The position numbers were made by a program, and so were the translations under genes. The notes beneath the pieces were generated by a model, which saw only the letters and a program-made list of their open reading frames with translations, was not told the DNA's origin and made no database searches. Below, piece after piece: positions 8,310 to 16,628 of a DNA stretch of 60,799 nucleotides; position 1 is the stretch's first letter; each line of letters opens with the position of its first letter. Source of the stretch: Sulfurovum sp. (GTDB lineage: Bacteria > Campylobacterota > Campylobacteria > Campylobacterales > Sulfurovaceae). The DNA is taken from contig JAUUDF010000025.1 of assembly GCA_030826885.1 (NCBI GenBank), forward strand, positions 1-60,799, written 5' to 3'.

Positions 8310-9113
8310 CTACCATCCTTCCGCCATATCAATAAGCGAATACCCCGCTTCCTGACGATGGGCGAATTTCTCTTTGAAGCCCGTAACGGTATTGGCTGTT
8401 TCAAATCCCTGTGCAGAGGGGTTGTCTGTTTTAGAGAAGAGTACCATCCATCGTCCGAGCGTATACTCGATATTTGTGATACGGTAGCCTTTCTGCCAGT
8501 AGGATTCTATCATTTTCGATGCGGCATACCAGGTAGAGCGTACCCCCAGTGCCTGATTGCGATAGGGGGCATGCTGGGCAAAAATACCGGTATAGTGTCC
8601 CTCTCCATACTCGAAATCGATCAAGTCATACCCCTGCTTCCATCTCTCATGTACTGCTGCAATGAAATCGTCGCGCTTGCCTCTTCTCTCGTATGCTTGG
8701 TTGGTATAGCCTCTGTTCTTTTCAAACACAACCACCCATTCGGCAAGGCCCTGTTCTATATTGGTGATAAAATAGCCCTGTTTCCAGTAGCTCTCGACGA
8801 TCTCGTCAACGGCACTCCAGCGCGACGCTACCACATAGGTCTGGTGACTCTCGGGATTTGCTTTGCCAAAAACCCCGACCCAATGCCCGTTACCATATTT
8901 AAGCTCAACAAGATCATGACCCGACTGCCACTCCTTTCTGATCACCTTTCTAAAACTTTCAAGTCCCATAGTACTCTTGAGTGTCTGCGCCGCCCTGTGT
9001 GCATTGAAAACACCGATGTATTTGTATTGTGATGCTTCATATTGAGGATCTTTTGCCCACACCATTGTACCAAACAGGAAAATGGCAACCGCCTGTATGT
9101 ATTGCTTTATCAT
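8310..9113 (-). CDS. Secreted W-G-Y repeat protein (DUF7477-like)
   Basis: This 267-aa protein of unknown function has an N-terminal signal peptide (IKQYIQAVAIFLFGTMVWA) followed by four to five repeats of about 45 residues. Each repeat contains a tryptophan helix then a strand, for example SYWKQGYFITNIEQGLAEW and ERWKQGYDLIDFEYGEGHYT, and strands such as VVVFEKNRGYTNQAY. From memory, the same pattern occurs in the C-terminal repeats of plant casein-kinase-1-like proteins (DUF7477). I set the start at the ATG at 9113 (SD GGGAAG); the longer frame to 9284 has no signal peptide. An 89-aa gene lies just upstream. Confidence 0.75.
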   Translation of the reverse strand: MIKQYIQAVAIFLFGTMVWAKDPQYEASQYKYIGVFNAHRAAQTLKSTMGLESFRKVIRKEWQSGHDLVELKYGNGHWVGVFGKANPESHQTYVVASRWSAVDEIVESYWKQGYFITNIEQGLAEWVVVFEKNRGYTNQAYERRGKRDDFIAAVHERWKQGYDLIDFEYGEGHYTGIFAQHAPYRNQALGVRSTWYAASKMIESYWQKGYRITNIEYTLGRWMVLFSKTDNPSAQGFETANTVTGFKEKFAHRQEAGYSLIDMAEGW

Positions 9114-9123
9114 CTTCTTCCCT

Positions 9124-9393
9124 TTAACACTTTTGAAGTTGGGCCGCAATCTGGGCTGCGAGCGCATCCATCTCTTCTCTAGTTTTGAAGACAAAACTGT
9201 GTTTCTCCTCATCGCCCAGATGCACAAAAATACCGTAGCCCACCACTTCGACCTTTCCTTTTGCCTCCACATCCAGCCAGTCAAGGCTTACCTGCGTCGT
9301 TTCATCCTCATACCCCGTTTTAATGACTGCTGCCGGATAGAGCTGTGTCATCTCTTTTGTCTCGAACTTTTTATCTTCTATCGTAATTATCAT
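9124..9393 (-). CDS. Hypothetical 89-aa protein
   Basis: This small acidic protein has alternating charged and hydrophobic residues that suggest a beta-rich N-terminal part (MIITIEDKKFETKEMTQLY) and a C-terminal helix (REEMDALAAQIAAQLQKC). There is no signal peptide and no family that I recognise. It is 10 bp upstream of the W-G-Y repeat gene on the same strand and diverges from yqeY. Consistent codon use and position support it being real; function is unknown. Confidence 0.65.
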   Translation of the reverse strand: MIITIEDKKFETKEMTQLYPAAVIKTGYEDETTQVSLDWLDVEAKGKVEVVGYGIFVHLGDEEKHSFVFKTREEMDALAAQIAAQLQKC

Positions 9394-9406
9394 AGGCTCA
9401 TTATAG

Positions 9407-9412
9407 TATAAT
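9407..9412 (+). promoter_or_regulatory. -10 box of yqeY
   Basis: TATAAT preceded by TATAG lies 27 bp before the yqeY ATG. No -35 box is evident. Confidence 0.65.
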
Positions 9413-9439
9413 CGGAGTAAAAATCAAGGGAAACCAACC

Positions 9440-9883
9440 ATGACACTCAAAGAGAGAATCAAAAACGACATCAAAGAGGCCATGCGCGCCAAAGAGACTG
9501 CCAAAAGAGATACCCTGAGAAACCTTCAGGCCGCCATCAAACAGATTGAAATCGATGAACGCAGAGAACTCAGTGATGCTGATGTTGAAGCAGTACTGTT
9601 GAAGTATGCCAAACAACGTGAAGATGCCAAAACACAGTTTGCCGTTGCCGGGCGTGACGACCTGGTTGCCAAAGAGGAGGCGGAACTTGCCGTTGTCAAA
9701 AGCTATCTGCCTGAACCGCTCAGTGACGCAGAACTCGAAAGTATTCTTAAGGAGATCATTGCGCAAACCGGTGCCGAGAGTATGAAAGATATGGGCAAAG
9801 TCATGGGTGCGGCAAAAGCCCAAATAGGCAGTCGTGCAGACGGCGGAAGGATCAATCAGATCGTCAAGGGACTGTTGTCCTGA
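9440..9883 (+). CDS. yqeY: YqeY/GatB-tail domain protein
   Basis: This 147-aa protein belongs to the YqeY family, small helical proteins related to the tail domain of the amidotransferase subunit GatB. A tRNA-linked role is supposed for the family but not proven. The conserved blocks KRDTLRNLQAAIKQIEID, EEAELAVVKSYLPEPLSD and MGKVMGAAKAQIGSRADGG are all present. The 3' end from codon 115 onward is repeated, diverged, at 10650-10751, which marks an insertion scar just downstream. Confidence 0.93.
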   Translation: MTLKERIKNDIKEAMRAKETAKRDTLRNLQAAIKQIEIDERRELSDADVEAVLLKYAKQREDAKTQFAVAGRDDLVAKEEAELAVVKSYLPEPLSDAELESILKEIIAQTGAESMKDMGKVMGAAKAQIGSRADGGRINQIVKGLLS

Positions 9884-9914
9884 ATACTCCAGAGCCGGCA
9901 AACTGCCTGCTCTC

Positions 9915-10229
<315 letters not shown>

Positions 10230-10255
10230 TTTTTATCCTCCTATAATAAATTTAG

Positions 10256-10285
10256 CAGACCCATCACCGTAGGGGATGGTGTCTG
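10256..10285 (-). promoter_or_regulatory. Stem-loop in the leader of the katG remnant
   Basis: In the minus-strand RNA, CAGAC-A-CCATC pairs with GATGG-GTCTG, leaving a 9-nt loop CCCTACGGT and one bulged A. It ends 13 nt before the AGGAGG of the remnant. It could be a translation-control hairpin or a decayed riboswitch; I recognise no known class. Confidence 0.45.
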
Positions 10286-10392
10286 GTAAAAAAGTTGTGT
10301 TAGCATAAAGACGGTTGATGTTGCTACTTTATCCAATTCCCAGTCAATAGAACTAGAGATATACGATCTTTTTATCCTTGTCAATTCAAGAT

Positions 10393-10415
10393 AATCTAAT
10401 AAAACCTATTAGATT
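10393..10415. promoter_or_regulatory. Palindromic operator-like site upstream of the katG remnant
   Basis: AATCTAATA-aaacc-TATTAGATT is a perfect inverted repeat with 9-bp arms, about 165 bp upstream of the remnant start codon. Its size and AT-rich arms fit a Fur/PerR-type peroxide or iron regulator, which commonly controls katG. The regulator assignment is inference. Confidence 0.5.
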
Positions 10416-10649
10416 CAAGCCTTTAGTTTTATATAGAAAATTTTTATCCATAGAAATATTTCAGTATAAATAAATTTAAAAGAAAATTATTTTTATTTAA
10501 TATTATTTATCTTTTTATTTTTATACATCAATAAACTGAGACTAAAAATATTTTCTCTGGACTAGTTTATTTTCAAAGCTATATTTTTTTGTAAAATATC
10601 AGGAGAACAATGTCTTGTATTCAATTGCCATATCTAGTGATAATAAAGT
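10416..10649. other. AT-rich non-coding stretch
   Basis: These 234 bases are dominated by A/T runs and are visibly poorer in G+C than any neighbouring gene. I find no gene, RNA or repeat in them. A short frame that begins ATGTCTTGT at 10610 after AGGAG runs antisense into the cytochrome gene and is not credible. The composition suggests foreign DNA or a decayed regulatory region. Confidence 0.6.
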
Positions 10650-10751
10650 ATGAAAGATATGGGCAAAGTCATGGGTGCGGCCAAAGCCAGAGTAGGAAGC
10701 CGTGCAGACGGCGGAGGAATCAATACAATTGTAAAAGGATTGCTTGGGTAG
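10650..10751 (+). pseudogene. Diverged duplicate of the yqeY 3' end
   Basis: This 34-codon stretch (MKDMGKVMGAAKARVGSRAD... to TAG) repeats the last 34 codons of yqeY at 9782-9883. The first 32 bases are identical and overall identity is near 80 percent. It has no start region of its own. It flanks an AT-rich insert together with the intact yqeY, as if DNA entered by recombination at the yqeY end. Confidence 0.85.
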
Positions 10752-10788
10752 TAGTTGCGGGGAGATTTTCCCCGAACGGTATGAAAAA

Positions 10789-11220
10789 TTACTTCAACAT
10801 ACCTGCTGCTTTTTCAGTAGCTTTTTGTGTTGCAGTATCAACCGCTTTGTCTGCTACTTGTTTCGCTGCGTCATCCGCTGCATCTTTTGCTGCGTCAACC
10901 ACTTCGTCAGTTGCACTTTTCGCTTCTTCTTTTCCGCCAGCAATCTGCTCTGCAATCGCTTCGATATCTGCATCGGAAAGCCCTTTTGCCTGCCCTTGCA
11001 TTACACCCTTCATTGCAGAGTGTCCGCCGGTACCAGCTTTGTATGCCTTCAGTGATGCAATGATATCCTCTTTGGACATGTCTTTAACGACTTTAGACTG
11101 TCCCATCGCAGCTTTTTCAAAATCTTTGCCGTGACATCCTGCACATGCAGCTGTATTGGCTGCAAATGCAGCAGTTGAAAGGAAAGAGACGGCAGTCAGT
11201 AGCATTGCTGTTTTTTTCAT
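10789..11220 (-). CDS. Periplasmic monoheme c-type cytochrome with LEA-like tail
   Basis: This 143-aa protein has a signal peptide ending at about residue 20 and one heme motif, CAGCH at residues 26-30; MKGVM near residue 75 offers the axial methionine. Residues 22-95 are a class I (c553-like) electron carrier. The tail, about residues 98-143, is an unbroken amphipathic Ala/Lys/Asp repeat (EVVDAAKDAADDAAKQVADK) resembling late-embryogenesis-abundant helices, and is unusual for such cytochromes. It is transcribed alone, from a TATAAT box at 11273-11268. Confidence 0.9.
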   Translation of the reverse strand: MKKTAMLLTAVSFLSTAAFAANTAACAGCHGKDFEKAAMGQSKVVKDMSKEDIIASLKAYKAGTGGHSAMKGVMQGQAKGLSDADIEAIAEQIAGGKEEAKSATDEVVDAAKDAADDAAKQVADKAVDTATQKATEKAAGMLK

Positions 11221-11267
11221 AGTATATACTCCGATATAGAATTTAGTGCACTCTGAAAATGCACTGT

Positions 11268-11273
11268 ATTATA
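11268..11273 (-). promoter_or_regulatory. -10 box of the cytochrome c gene
   Basis: On the minus strand TATAAT sits in the context ATAGTATAATAC, 47 bp before the ATG at 11220. Confidence 0.6.
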
Positions 11274-11320
11274 CTATATTTTTGGGGAGAAGTTGTGAAA
11301 GTTTCCTACTTTATCAACTT

Positions 11321-12124
11321 TCATTCTGAAGCAGCTCCGTATTTTACTTCGCGTATTGCAGTAGTGATATCATCCTGACGCATAAAGTGTTCACCAACGA
11401 GGAAAGCGTCGGCACCGATTTTGCCAAGCTCTACAACCGTCTCATGATCGTTAATACCGCTTTCTGCAACAATGATCTTACTGTTGGGGATGAGCGGAAT
11501 AAGCTTTTGGCTTAGCGTCATGTCCATTTCGAATGTTTCAAGATTCCGATGGTTGATACCGACAATGGAGGCACCTGCAAACATCGCTTTGACAAGGTCA
11601 GCTTTGTCATGGATTTCGACAAGCACTTCCAGTCCAAGATGCCTGGCATACTCATACAACTCTTTAAGCTCTTTACGCGAAAGTGCTTTGGCGATCAGCA
11701 AAATAAAATCCGCTCCGTATGCCAACGCTTCGACTACCTGATATTTGTCCACAATAAAATCTTTGCGCAGCAGAGGGATGTTCACATAACGGCGGATCAT
11801 GCCAAGATACTCTTTGTCTCCCTTGAACCAGTGAGGTTCGGTCAGAACGGAAAGCGCATCCGCCCCGCCTTTTTCATACGCCTGGGCGATTTCGACAGGC
11901 TCGAAGTCCTCTCTGATGATCCCCTTGCTCGGACTCGCCTTTTTGACTTCGGCAATAATCCTATAGGGGTTCTCTTCTGTTGAACGCAAAAATCCCTGTA
12001 CATCTTTTGGTACAAACGGGTTGTATGCCAAAGAGCGTCCCAGCCAGTCAACCGGATACTCCACTTTCCGTTTCTCAAGATCCTCTTTGGTCTTGCGAAT
12101 GATCTCGTCTAAAATATCTGCCAT
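11321..12124 (-). CDS. trpC: Indole-3-glycerol phosphate synthase
   Basis: TrpC closes the indole ring of 1-(2-carboxyphenylamino)-1-deoxyribulose 5-phosphate in tryptophan synthesis. The TIM-barrel protein shows [42 protein letters not shown] and VAESGI, all conserved active-site segments. I start it at the ATG at 12124 (MADILDEI), with AGG upstream, giving 267 aa; five more codons are open upstream. It stands apart from other trp genes and has its own TATAAT box. Confidence 0.96.
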   Translation of the reverse strand: MADILDEIIRKTKEDLEKRKVEYPVDWLGRSLAYNPFVPKDVQGFLRSTEENPYRIIAEVKKASPSKGIIREDFEPVEIAQAYEKGGADALSVLTEPHWFKGDKEYLGMIRRYVNIPLLRKDFIVDKYQVVEALAYGADFILLIAKALSRKELKELYEYARHLGLEVLVEIHDKADLVKAMFAGASIVGINHRNLETFEMDMTLSQKLIPLIPNSKIIVAESGINDHETVVELGKIGADAFLVGEHFMRQDDITTAIREVKYGAASE

Positions 12125-12153
12125 TTTACCTGCTCTCACTGACTTTTTGGCGT

Positions 12154-12159
12154 ATTATA
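12154..12159 (-). promoter_or_regulatory. -10 box of trpC
   Basis: TATAAT in the context GCGCTATAATACGCC lies about 29 bp upstream of the trpC ATG. It overlaps the space between trpC and the TPR gene, so trpC need not depend on the upstream genes. Confidence 0.65.
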
Positions 12160-12186
12160 GCGCAACACATGATGTGCCTGGCTGAA

Positions 12187-13449
12187 CTACTTTTTTTCAA
12201 GAGTATGCCTGCTGCATTTTTTAATCGCTCTCCAGTGCTCTGCAATTTCGGGTATGTCAAGTCCCTCTTCATTCACGACACGCTTCATAAGTCTGTACGC
12301 TTTTTTACACTGCTTCTGTTTATAGTACCCCCAGGCAAGCGAGTCAATATAGTATGTATTATTCGGCTGCTGTTTGAGTGCATGCTGAAGTATTCTGATC
12401 CCTTTTTGAACATCGATGTTTTTGTCGATAAGCGTATAGCCGTAATAGTTCAGATAGATACTGTCATCGACACCGAGCGCAATGGCTTTGTCAAATGTTT
12501 TCACCACATTCTCAATCATAGCCTTGTCATTTTTGTTCTTTGCCTTCTCGTAGGTCAGTATGGCAATTTCGGCAAGCCATTTTGGGTTTTCCTCTTTTTT
12601 ATAGAATCTGCGCGCAAGCTCCAATGCTTTGTTGAACTCTTTTTTGGCTTTGTAAAGCCCGTAAAGTGTTTTCAGCCCTGCTTGGTTCTTTTCCAAAAAG
12701 GCAATGGCTCCGTCAACATCCCCCTTGAATGCATAGGCTTTGATGATCTTGTCAAGATATTCGTCGTTTTTGTCCTTTTCATAAAGTGCCTGATAGATAG
12801 AGAGCACGCCGTCTACATCGTTCTCCTTGACATAGAGTGCCAGGAGTTTAAAATAGACATCGTTGCTTACGACCACATTCATACGACGGTGGGTTTCAAG
12901 AAGCTGTATGGCACGCTTTCGTTCACCGGTATACTCATCCATGATCGCCGCCATACGCAGCAACACATTTTCGTTCAATGACTTCTCATATGCCTTTTGC
13001 AGCAGTGCAAGCGCTTTTTTAAAATCACCCGAATAGAGATAGGGGTTGGATGCCAGATCGAGATCGGATGCCTCATCTGAACGCTCAAGCAGATAGTCGG
13101 CTTCACTTTTGGCCTCGCCAAGCTGCTGATTTGTCAGATAGAGCGGGATAAGCAGACGTTTGACCTCCAGTATATCGGGATGCTTTTTGTCATACTCTTT
13201 AAGCCGTTTGATACTTTCGGGAATATGTGTCTGCCCCAGCAGAGAAGCCGTCACTTCTCTAAACAGGTACTCTTTCTCCCCCGTCATGTCAAACAGCTGT
13301 TTAAACACTTCACGGCTGTTCTCGTAGGCACGGTATTGCGAATAGAGCAATCCCCTGACAATGAGTTCATCTTCACTGATCATCTGCAGCGTTTTGGCAT
13401 GCACAACACTGCTTCCGACTATCCATGCTGTAAACAGCATCAGGATCAT
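12187..13449 (-). CDS. Exported TPR-repeat protein
   Basis: This 420-aa protein starts at an ATG that overlaps the stop of the ykgJ-like gene (ATGA). Residues 1-19 (MILMLFTAWIVGSSVVHA) form a signal peptide; the rest is helical with many degenerate TPR units, for example NVLLRMAAIMDEYTGERKRA and TYYIDSLAWGYYKQKQCKKA near the end. Such proteins often act as outer-membrane or periplasmic assembly scaffolds in Campylobacterota. No enzymatic motif is seen, and the specific role is unknown. Confidence 0.85.
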   Translation of the reverse strand: MILMLFTAWIVGSSVVHAKTLQMISEDELIVRGLLYSQYRAYENSREVFKQLFDMTGEKEYLFREVTASLLGQTHIPESIKRLKEYDKKHPDILEVKRLLIPLYLTNQQLGEAKSEADYLLERSDEASDLDLASNPYLYSGDFKKALALLQKAYEKSLNENVLLRMAAIMDEYTGERKRAIQLLETHRRMNVVVSNDVYFKLLALYVKENDVDGVLSIYQALYEKDKNDEYLDKIIKAYAFKGDVDGAIAFLEKNQAGLKTLYGLYKAKKEFNKALELARRFYKKEENPKWLAEIAILTYEKAKNKNDKAMIENVVKTFDKAIALGVDDSIYLNYYGYTLIDKNIDVQKGIRILQHALKQQPNNTYYIDSLAWGYYKQKQCKKAYRLMKRVVNEEGLDIPEIAEHWRAIKKCSRHTLEKK

Positions 13450-13826
13450 ACGATACCGGGACACTCTCTTCTTACCTCATCTTCATCATTTTTGAATTGT
13501 TCCCAAAAGGGGAAGGTACGACACTGAAGCGGCCGTACCGGATAGATACTACACCGCTCTTTTTTTTCGTCGAAAAAGATGCAGGCATAATTGTCAGGTG
13601 CCAGCTGTTTTTCGACAAGCGAATAGCGGTGCTTTACTTTTTTCAAATACATTGTAGCAAATTCTTCCACCGAAAGGTTAACGAATGTCGCCATATTGAC
13701 GATCTCGTCATACTTTGCCCAAATGTACCCGCTTTCGCCCGTACAGCAGTGCCCGCCGCATGTCTCGCATGCCGATGGATCAAACTTGTAACTGTAGCCC
13801 TCTTTTTCCATAAGTTCTTGTTTCAT
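13446..13826 (-). CDS. YkgJ-family cysteine-cluster protein
   Basis: This 126-aa protein has the CxxCxxxCC cluster (CETCGGHCC at residues 20-28) and the second signature IYPVRPLQCRTFPFW, which define the UPF0153/YkgJ zinc- or iron-chelating family. Its biochemical role is unknown; some members occur near protein-modification or metal-handling genes. It is the first gene of a coupled pair with the exported TPR protein. Confidence 0.9.
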   Translation of the reverse strand: MKQELMEKEGYSYKFDPSACETCGGHCCTGESGYIWAKYDEIVNMATFVNLSVEEFATMYLKKVKHRYSLVEKQLAPDNYACIFFDEKKERCSIYPVRPLQCRTFPFWEQFKNDEDEVRRECPGIV

Positions 13827-13853
13827 ATGTTAGTTTCTTTATATCTATTTATT

Positions 13854-13874
13854 GGTGCGGTTACGCACCCTACA
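13854..13874. repeat. Short palindromic repeat (GTGCGT/ACGCAC family), copy 2
   Basis: GGTGCG-gtta-CGCACC followed by CTAC matches the family core with the tail in plus orientation. It lies between the ykgJ-like gene and the methyltransferase gene, and TTAATTC heptamers follow it about 45 bp away, the same order as at 20.3-20.5 kb. Confidence 0.7.
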
Positions 13875-13914
13875 TTGAGAGGCTTTTCCTTAGAAAAGCA
13901 TACCGACATTCCTA

Positions 13915-13942
13915 AGTTTTAATTCCTAATTCTTAATTCCTC
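13915..13942. repeat. TTAATTC-type heptamer repeats
   Basis: Three to four imperfect copies of the unit TTAATTC/CTAATTC are present. They encode the last residues (LRIRN) and the stop of the methyltransferase gene, so the repeat has become part of its C-terminus. Confidence 0.65.
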
Positions 13943-14656
13943 ACACGCAAACTCTCCCTTGATACTGTGTGTCCCGGCTTTTTCAAATGCCTGTACCGCT
14001 TCGGGCAGATAGTTGCTCTCTTCATCGAAGACCACCAGAGGCGGCAGGATTTTGGTCATCGACCTGGCATTGTTACGCGCAGCGATCATCACCAGTTTGG
14101 ACTCCCTGTCCATTTTGGGGTGCACAAAGCGTACCGCTTCAGGGTTGATACCGTACTCTTTGAGATGGTACATCACCACATCAACCTGTTTGGCATCATA
14201 ACAAAAGATAAACCATCCCTTTGGTTTGAGAAACGTTTTGACGCGCCGTATGAACTGTGAAACGGGCAAATGGTGTGCATACCGCGCAATGTTCAGATGG
14301 GTATTTTCGCTTTGGGTGACACTGGGGTCGTAAAAAGGCGGATTGGAGACGATAAAGTCGAACCTCTCCTCTGTCTTTAGCGTTGTAAAGTCACCTAGGT
14401 ATGCCGTTACATCCAGATGGTTAATCGCAAAATTGTGTTCGGCATAACGCAGCATCTTCTCCTGCTTGTCGATGATGCTTGTACGGGTGCCAAAGTCACG
14501 TGTCAGCAGCAACGAGATGATCCCTACACCGCACCCGACATCAAGCAGTGTGCCCCTGGGCTTGAAACGGCTGATAAAATCGTAAAGAAAAATGGAATCA
14601 CTGTTATAGCAGTAACCACTCGTAGGCTGGTAGAGAAACACCTCTGCTCCTGGCAT
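13919..14656 (-). CDS. tRNA1(Val) A37 N6-methyltransferase-like protein
   Basis: This 245-aa SAM-dependent methyltransferase has motif I LLDVGCGVGIISLLL near residue 40 and the catalytic NPPF motif (FIVSNPPFYDPS), which marks N6-adenine or N5-glutamine methylation. The overall arrangement resembles TrmN6/YfiC, which methylates A37 of tRNA1(Val). The YQP/GYCYNSDSI segment near the start fits that family. Two starts are possible: TTG at 14668 or ATG at 14656, both without a good ribosome binding site; I prefer ATG. The 3' end lies in heptamer repeats. Confidence 0.82.
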   Translation of the reverse strand: MPGAEVFLYQPTSGYCYNSDSIFLYDFISRFKPRGTLLDVGCGVGIISLLLTRDFGTRTSIIDKQEKMLRYAEHNFAINHLDVTAYLGDFTTLKTEERFDFIVSNPPFYDPSVTQSENTHLNIARYAHHLPVSQFIRRVKTFLKPKGWFIFCYDAKQVDVVMYHLKEYGINPEAVRFVHPKMDRESKLVMIAARNNARSMTKILPPLVVFDEESNYLPEAVQAFEKAGTHSIKGEFACEELRIRN

Positions 14657-14685
14657 AAAATATAGCAATTTTACAATAATTTCTG

Positions 14686-14691
14686 TATAAT
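14686..14691 (+). promoter_or_regulatory. -10 box of bpt
   Basis: TATAAT in TCTGTATAATCGCG lies 42 bp before the ATG at 14734. It is placed between the diverging methyltransferase and bpt genes. Confidence 0.6.
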
Positions 14692-14733
14692 CGCGATAAT
14701 ATTTTCCCCAACGGGCATGAAAGGAGGTGTGTG

Positions 14734-15489
14734 ATGAATGAAGATCTCGATCTGCTTAACCCTCCCTCTACCGATTTTTCCATGCTCGACTACGACTGTG
14801 CCTACCTTCCCGACCGCAGTGTGCGTATGCACTACAAGTATGTGGAAAAGGCATCAAAAACCTTCACTACCGCTGTTATTCAGCGTGGGTGGAGGCGCTT
14901 TGGAAAATACTTTTTCCATCCTATTTGCAACGGCTGCAACGAATGCAAAAGTATCCGCATCGAGACAGGCAACTACCAATTCAGCAAATCCGAACGCAAA
15001 ACCATCCGCCGCAACAAAGAGACACAGATCATTGTCCAAAAGCCGACCCTGACACAGTCACATATCGATCTTTACAACAAATACCACGCCTACAAGCACC
15101 AAAAAGATGGTTGGAGCCATCGCAACATCTCCCAGCGTGAGTATTATGAAAACTTCGTTGACGGCGCGCATGATTTCGGTAAAGAGGTGCTCTATCTTAT
15201 GGACGGAAAGCTCATAGGTGTCGACCTCATTGACATTCTCGATGACGGCATCAGCGCCATCTACTTCTTTTACGATCCGGACTATGCCAGACTCTCTCTG
15301 GGTACCTACTCGCTGCTGTACCAGATAAAGTTGGCAAAAATACTCGAACTGCCCTACATCTATCTTGGCTACTGGGTCGATGGGTGCAAAGCCTTTGCCT
15401 ACAAACCCAGATTTCAGCCGCAAGAGATCCTCGACGGCTTTCCGCATATCTCAGAGATCCCAGACTGGGAGCCGTGGGACAATCCGTAG
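14734..15489 (+). CDS. bpt: Aspartate/glutamate leucyltransferase
   Basis: Bpt transfers leucine from leucyl-tRNA to proteins with N-terminal Asp or Glu, marking them for ClpS/ClpAP (N-degron pathway). The 251-aa protein has the N-terminal Ate1-type domain with HPICNGCNECKSIRI and the C-terminal GNAT-like part with LGTYSLLYQIKLAKIL and YIYLGYWVDGCKAFAYK. The ATG at 14734 is 6 bp from AAGGAGG; a GTG one codon earlier is less likely. The TAG stop falls in a palindromic repeat. Confidence 0.95.
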   Translation: MNEDLDLLNPPSTDFSMLDYDCAYLPDRSVRMHYKYVEKASKTFTTAVIQRGWRRFGKYFFHPICNGCNECKSIRIETGNYQFSKSERKTIRRNKETQIIVQKPTLTQSHIDLYNKYHAYKHQKDGWSHRNISQREYYENFVDGAHDFGKEVLYLMDGKLIGVDLIDILDDGISAIYFFYDPDYARLSLGTYSLLYQIKLAKILELPYIYLGYWVDGCKAFAYKPRFQPQEILDGFPHISEIPDWEPWDNP

Positions 15490-15507
15490 GCTGCGTATCA
15501 CGCACCC
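15487..15507. repeat. Short palindromic repeat (GTGCGT/ACGCAC family), copy 3
   Basis: GTAGGC-TGCGT-atc-ACGCA-CCC is a variant copy. Its GTAG part contains the stop codon of bpt, as copy 1 does for pdxA. Confidence 0.65.
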
Positions 15508-16616
15508 TTTTGTTTTCTGCACCATTTCAAAAAAAGCCTGTCGGGATCGACACGTTTGTCCATCTCTTTTCCCTCAACGATCAACGCACTCAACCATGCT
15601 GCCATGAGTGGAGAGAATACAAAGCCCCTGCCCCCGATACCGTTGAGGATGTAAAGATTTTCAAGATGTTTCAGCGGTACTTTTGCTCCGCGAAAAACAT
15701 TGCGATGGTGCTCAATCATATAGGCGGTATCGACCACCTTACCGACAAGCGGCACATAGTCCTTGCTGCCCGCACGCATACCGCAGAAGGTCTCTTTGAG
15801 CACAAAATCGTCTGCATTGACCATAGTTTTTGCTTGTGCTTCAAGTGAAGCGAGCGGTCTGCCGTCACATACCATACAGGGGGATTTGGCCTTCACATGG
15901 GTCGCTCCCAGCTTCACAATGCCTCCGATGTTTGCCGAGACGGATATTTTTTTGTGCATACTCACTTCAAGCGGAAGTTTCGAATAGTAGTCTCCCCTGC
16001 TTCCCCATGTTCCCCGCACACCCATGTAGCGCATATCAAACAGAACATTTTCATGACCTGTCGCAAGCACAATATTTCGGGTAAACAGCGAGGAATTAGA
16101 ACCCAAAAGCTGCCATATCCCGTTTTCAAACGTTAAAGACTTTACATCAAACTGTCTAAAAGGGACTCTATCGGCCATGGCATTGCAGAGCTCCGGAGCA
16201 TCACACACGCCGGCTTCAGGGAAAAGAAAACTCTCTAGTGTCTCTTCAATACCCAGTTCCTGCAGCTGTGAGGCATCAAGCATTTCAAACTGTGACCGGT
16301 TATATATGGCGTACTCGGCAAATTTTTTCGCATCCTCTTCATCTTTTGGCATGCGAATGACCCCGGTCTGATGAAAATAGTCCGGAAAATAGTGAAGATA
16401 GAATGTTTTGGCATATTCGAATGCCTCGTTGGTCAGTACCTGTAGCGGCCCGCCCTTTCCTATTTTTGGAGAGACAAACGCCCCTGCCGCTCCGCTTCCG
16501 CCTGTTGCCGCATAGCTGCTGCGGTCAACAAGCAATACGTTCTGGCCCTTCTCTCGCAGCATAAACGCCGTAGAACAGCCGGCAATACCCGCACCAATGA
16601 CAACGGTGTCATACAT
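15498..16616 (-). CDS. FAD-dependent oxidoreductase, MnmC C-domain type
   Basis: This 372-aa protein has an N-terminal FAD-binding Rossmann motif (VVIGAGIAGCSTAFMLREKG) and a DAO fold with IVLATGH and a C-terminal GIGGRGFVFSPLMAAWLSALI. It matches the oxidase half of MnmC, which demodifies cmnm5(s2)U at the tRNA wobble position before methylation. The methyltransferase half is absent, so it may act alone as in other Campylobacterota. I use the ATG at 16616; a GTG at 16625 is possible. It follows glyS directly in the same operon. Confidence 0.8.
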   Translation of the reverse strand: MYDTVVIGAGIAGCSTAFMLREKGQNVLLVDRSSYAATGGSGAAGAFVSPKIGKGGPLQVLTNEAFEYAKTFYLHYFPDYFHQTGVIRMPKDEEDAKKFAEYAIYNRSQFEMLDASQLQELGIEETLESFLFPEAGVCDAPELCNAMADRVPFRQFDVKSLTFENGIWQLLGSNSSLFTRNIVLATGHENVLFDMRYMGVRGTWGSRGDYYSKLPLEVSMHKKISVSANIGGIVKLGATHVKAKSPCMVCDGRPLASLEAQAKTMVNADDFVLKETFCGMRAGSKDYVPLVGKVVDTAYMIEHHRNVFRGAKVPLKHLENLYILNGIGGRGFVFSPLMAAWLSALIVEGKEMDKRVDPDRLFLKWCRKQKGA

Positions 16617-16628
16617 CTGTGACACTGT

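Noticed and set aside
10610-11134. A 174-codon plus-strand frame with AGGAG before its ATG
   Set aside because: It runs out of frame through the yqeY duplicate and then antisense through the cytochrome c gene, whose signal peptide, heme motif and codon pattern are convincing. The peptide is Ala/Ser-rich as expected for an antisense shadow.
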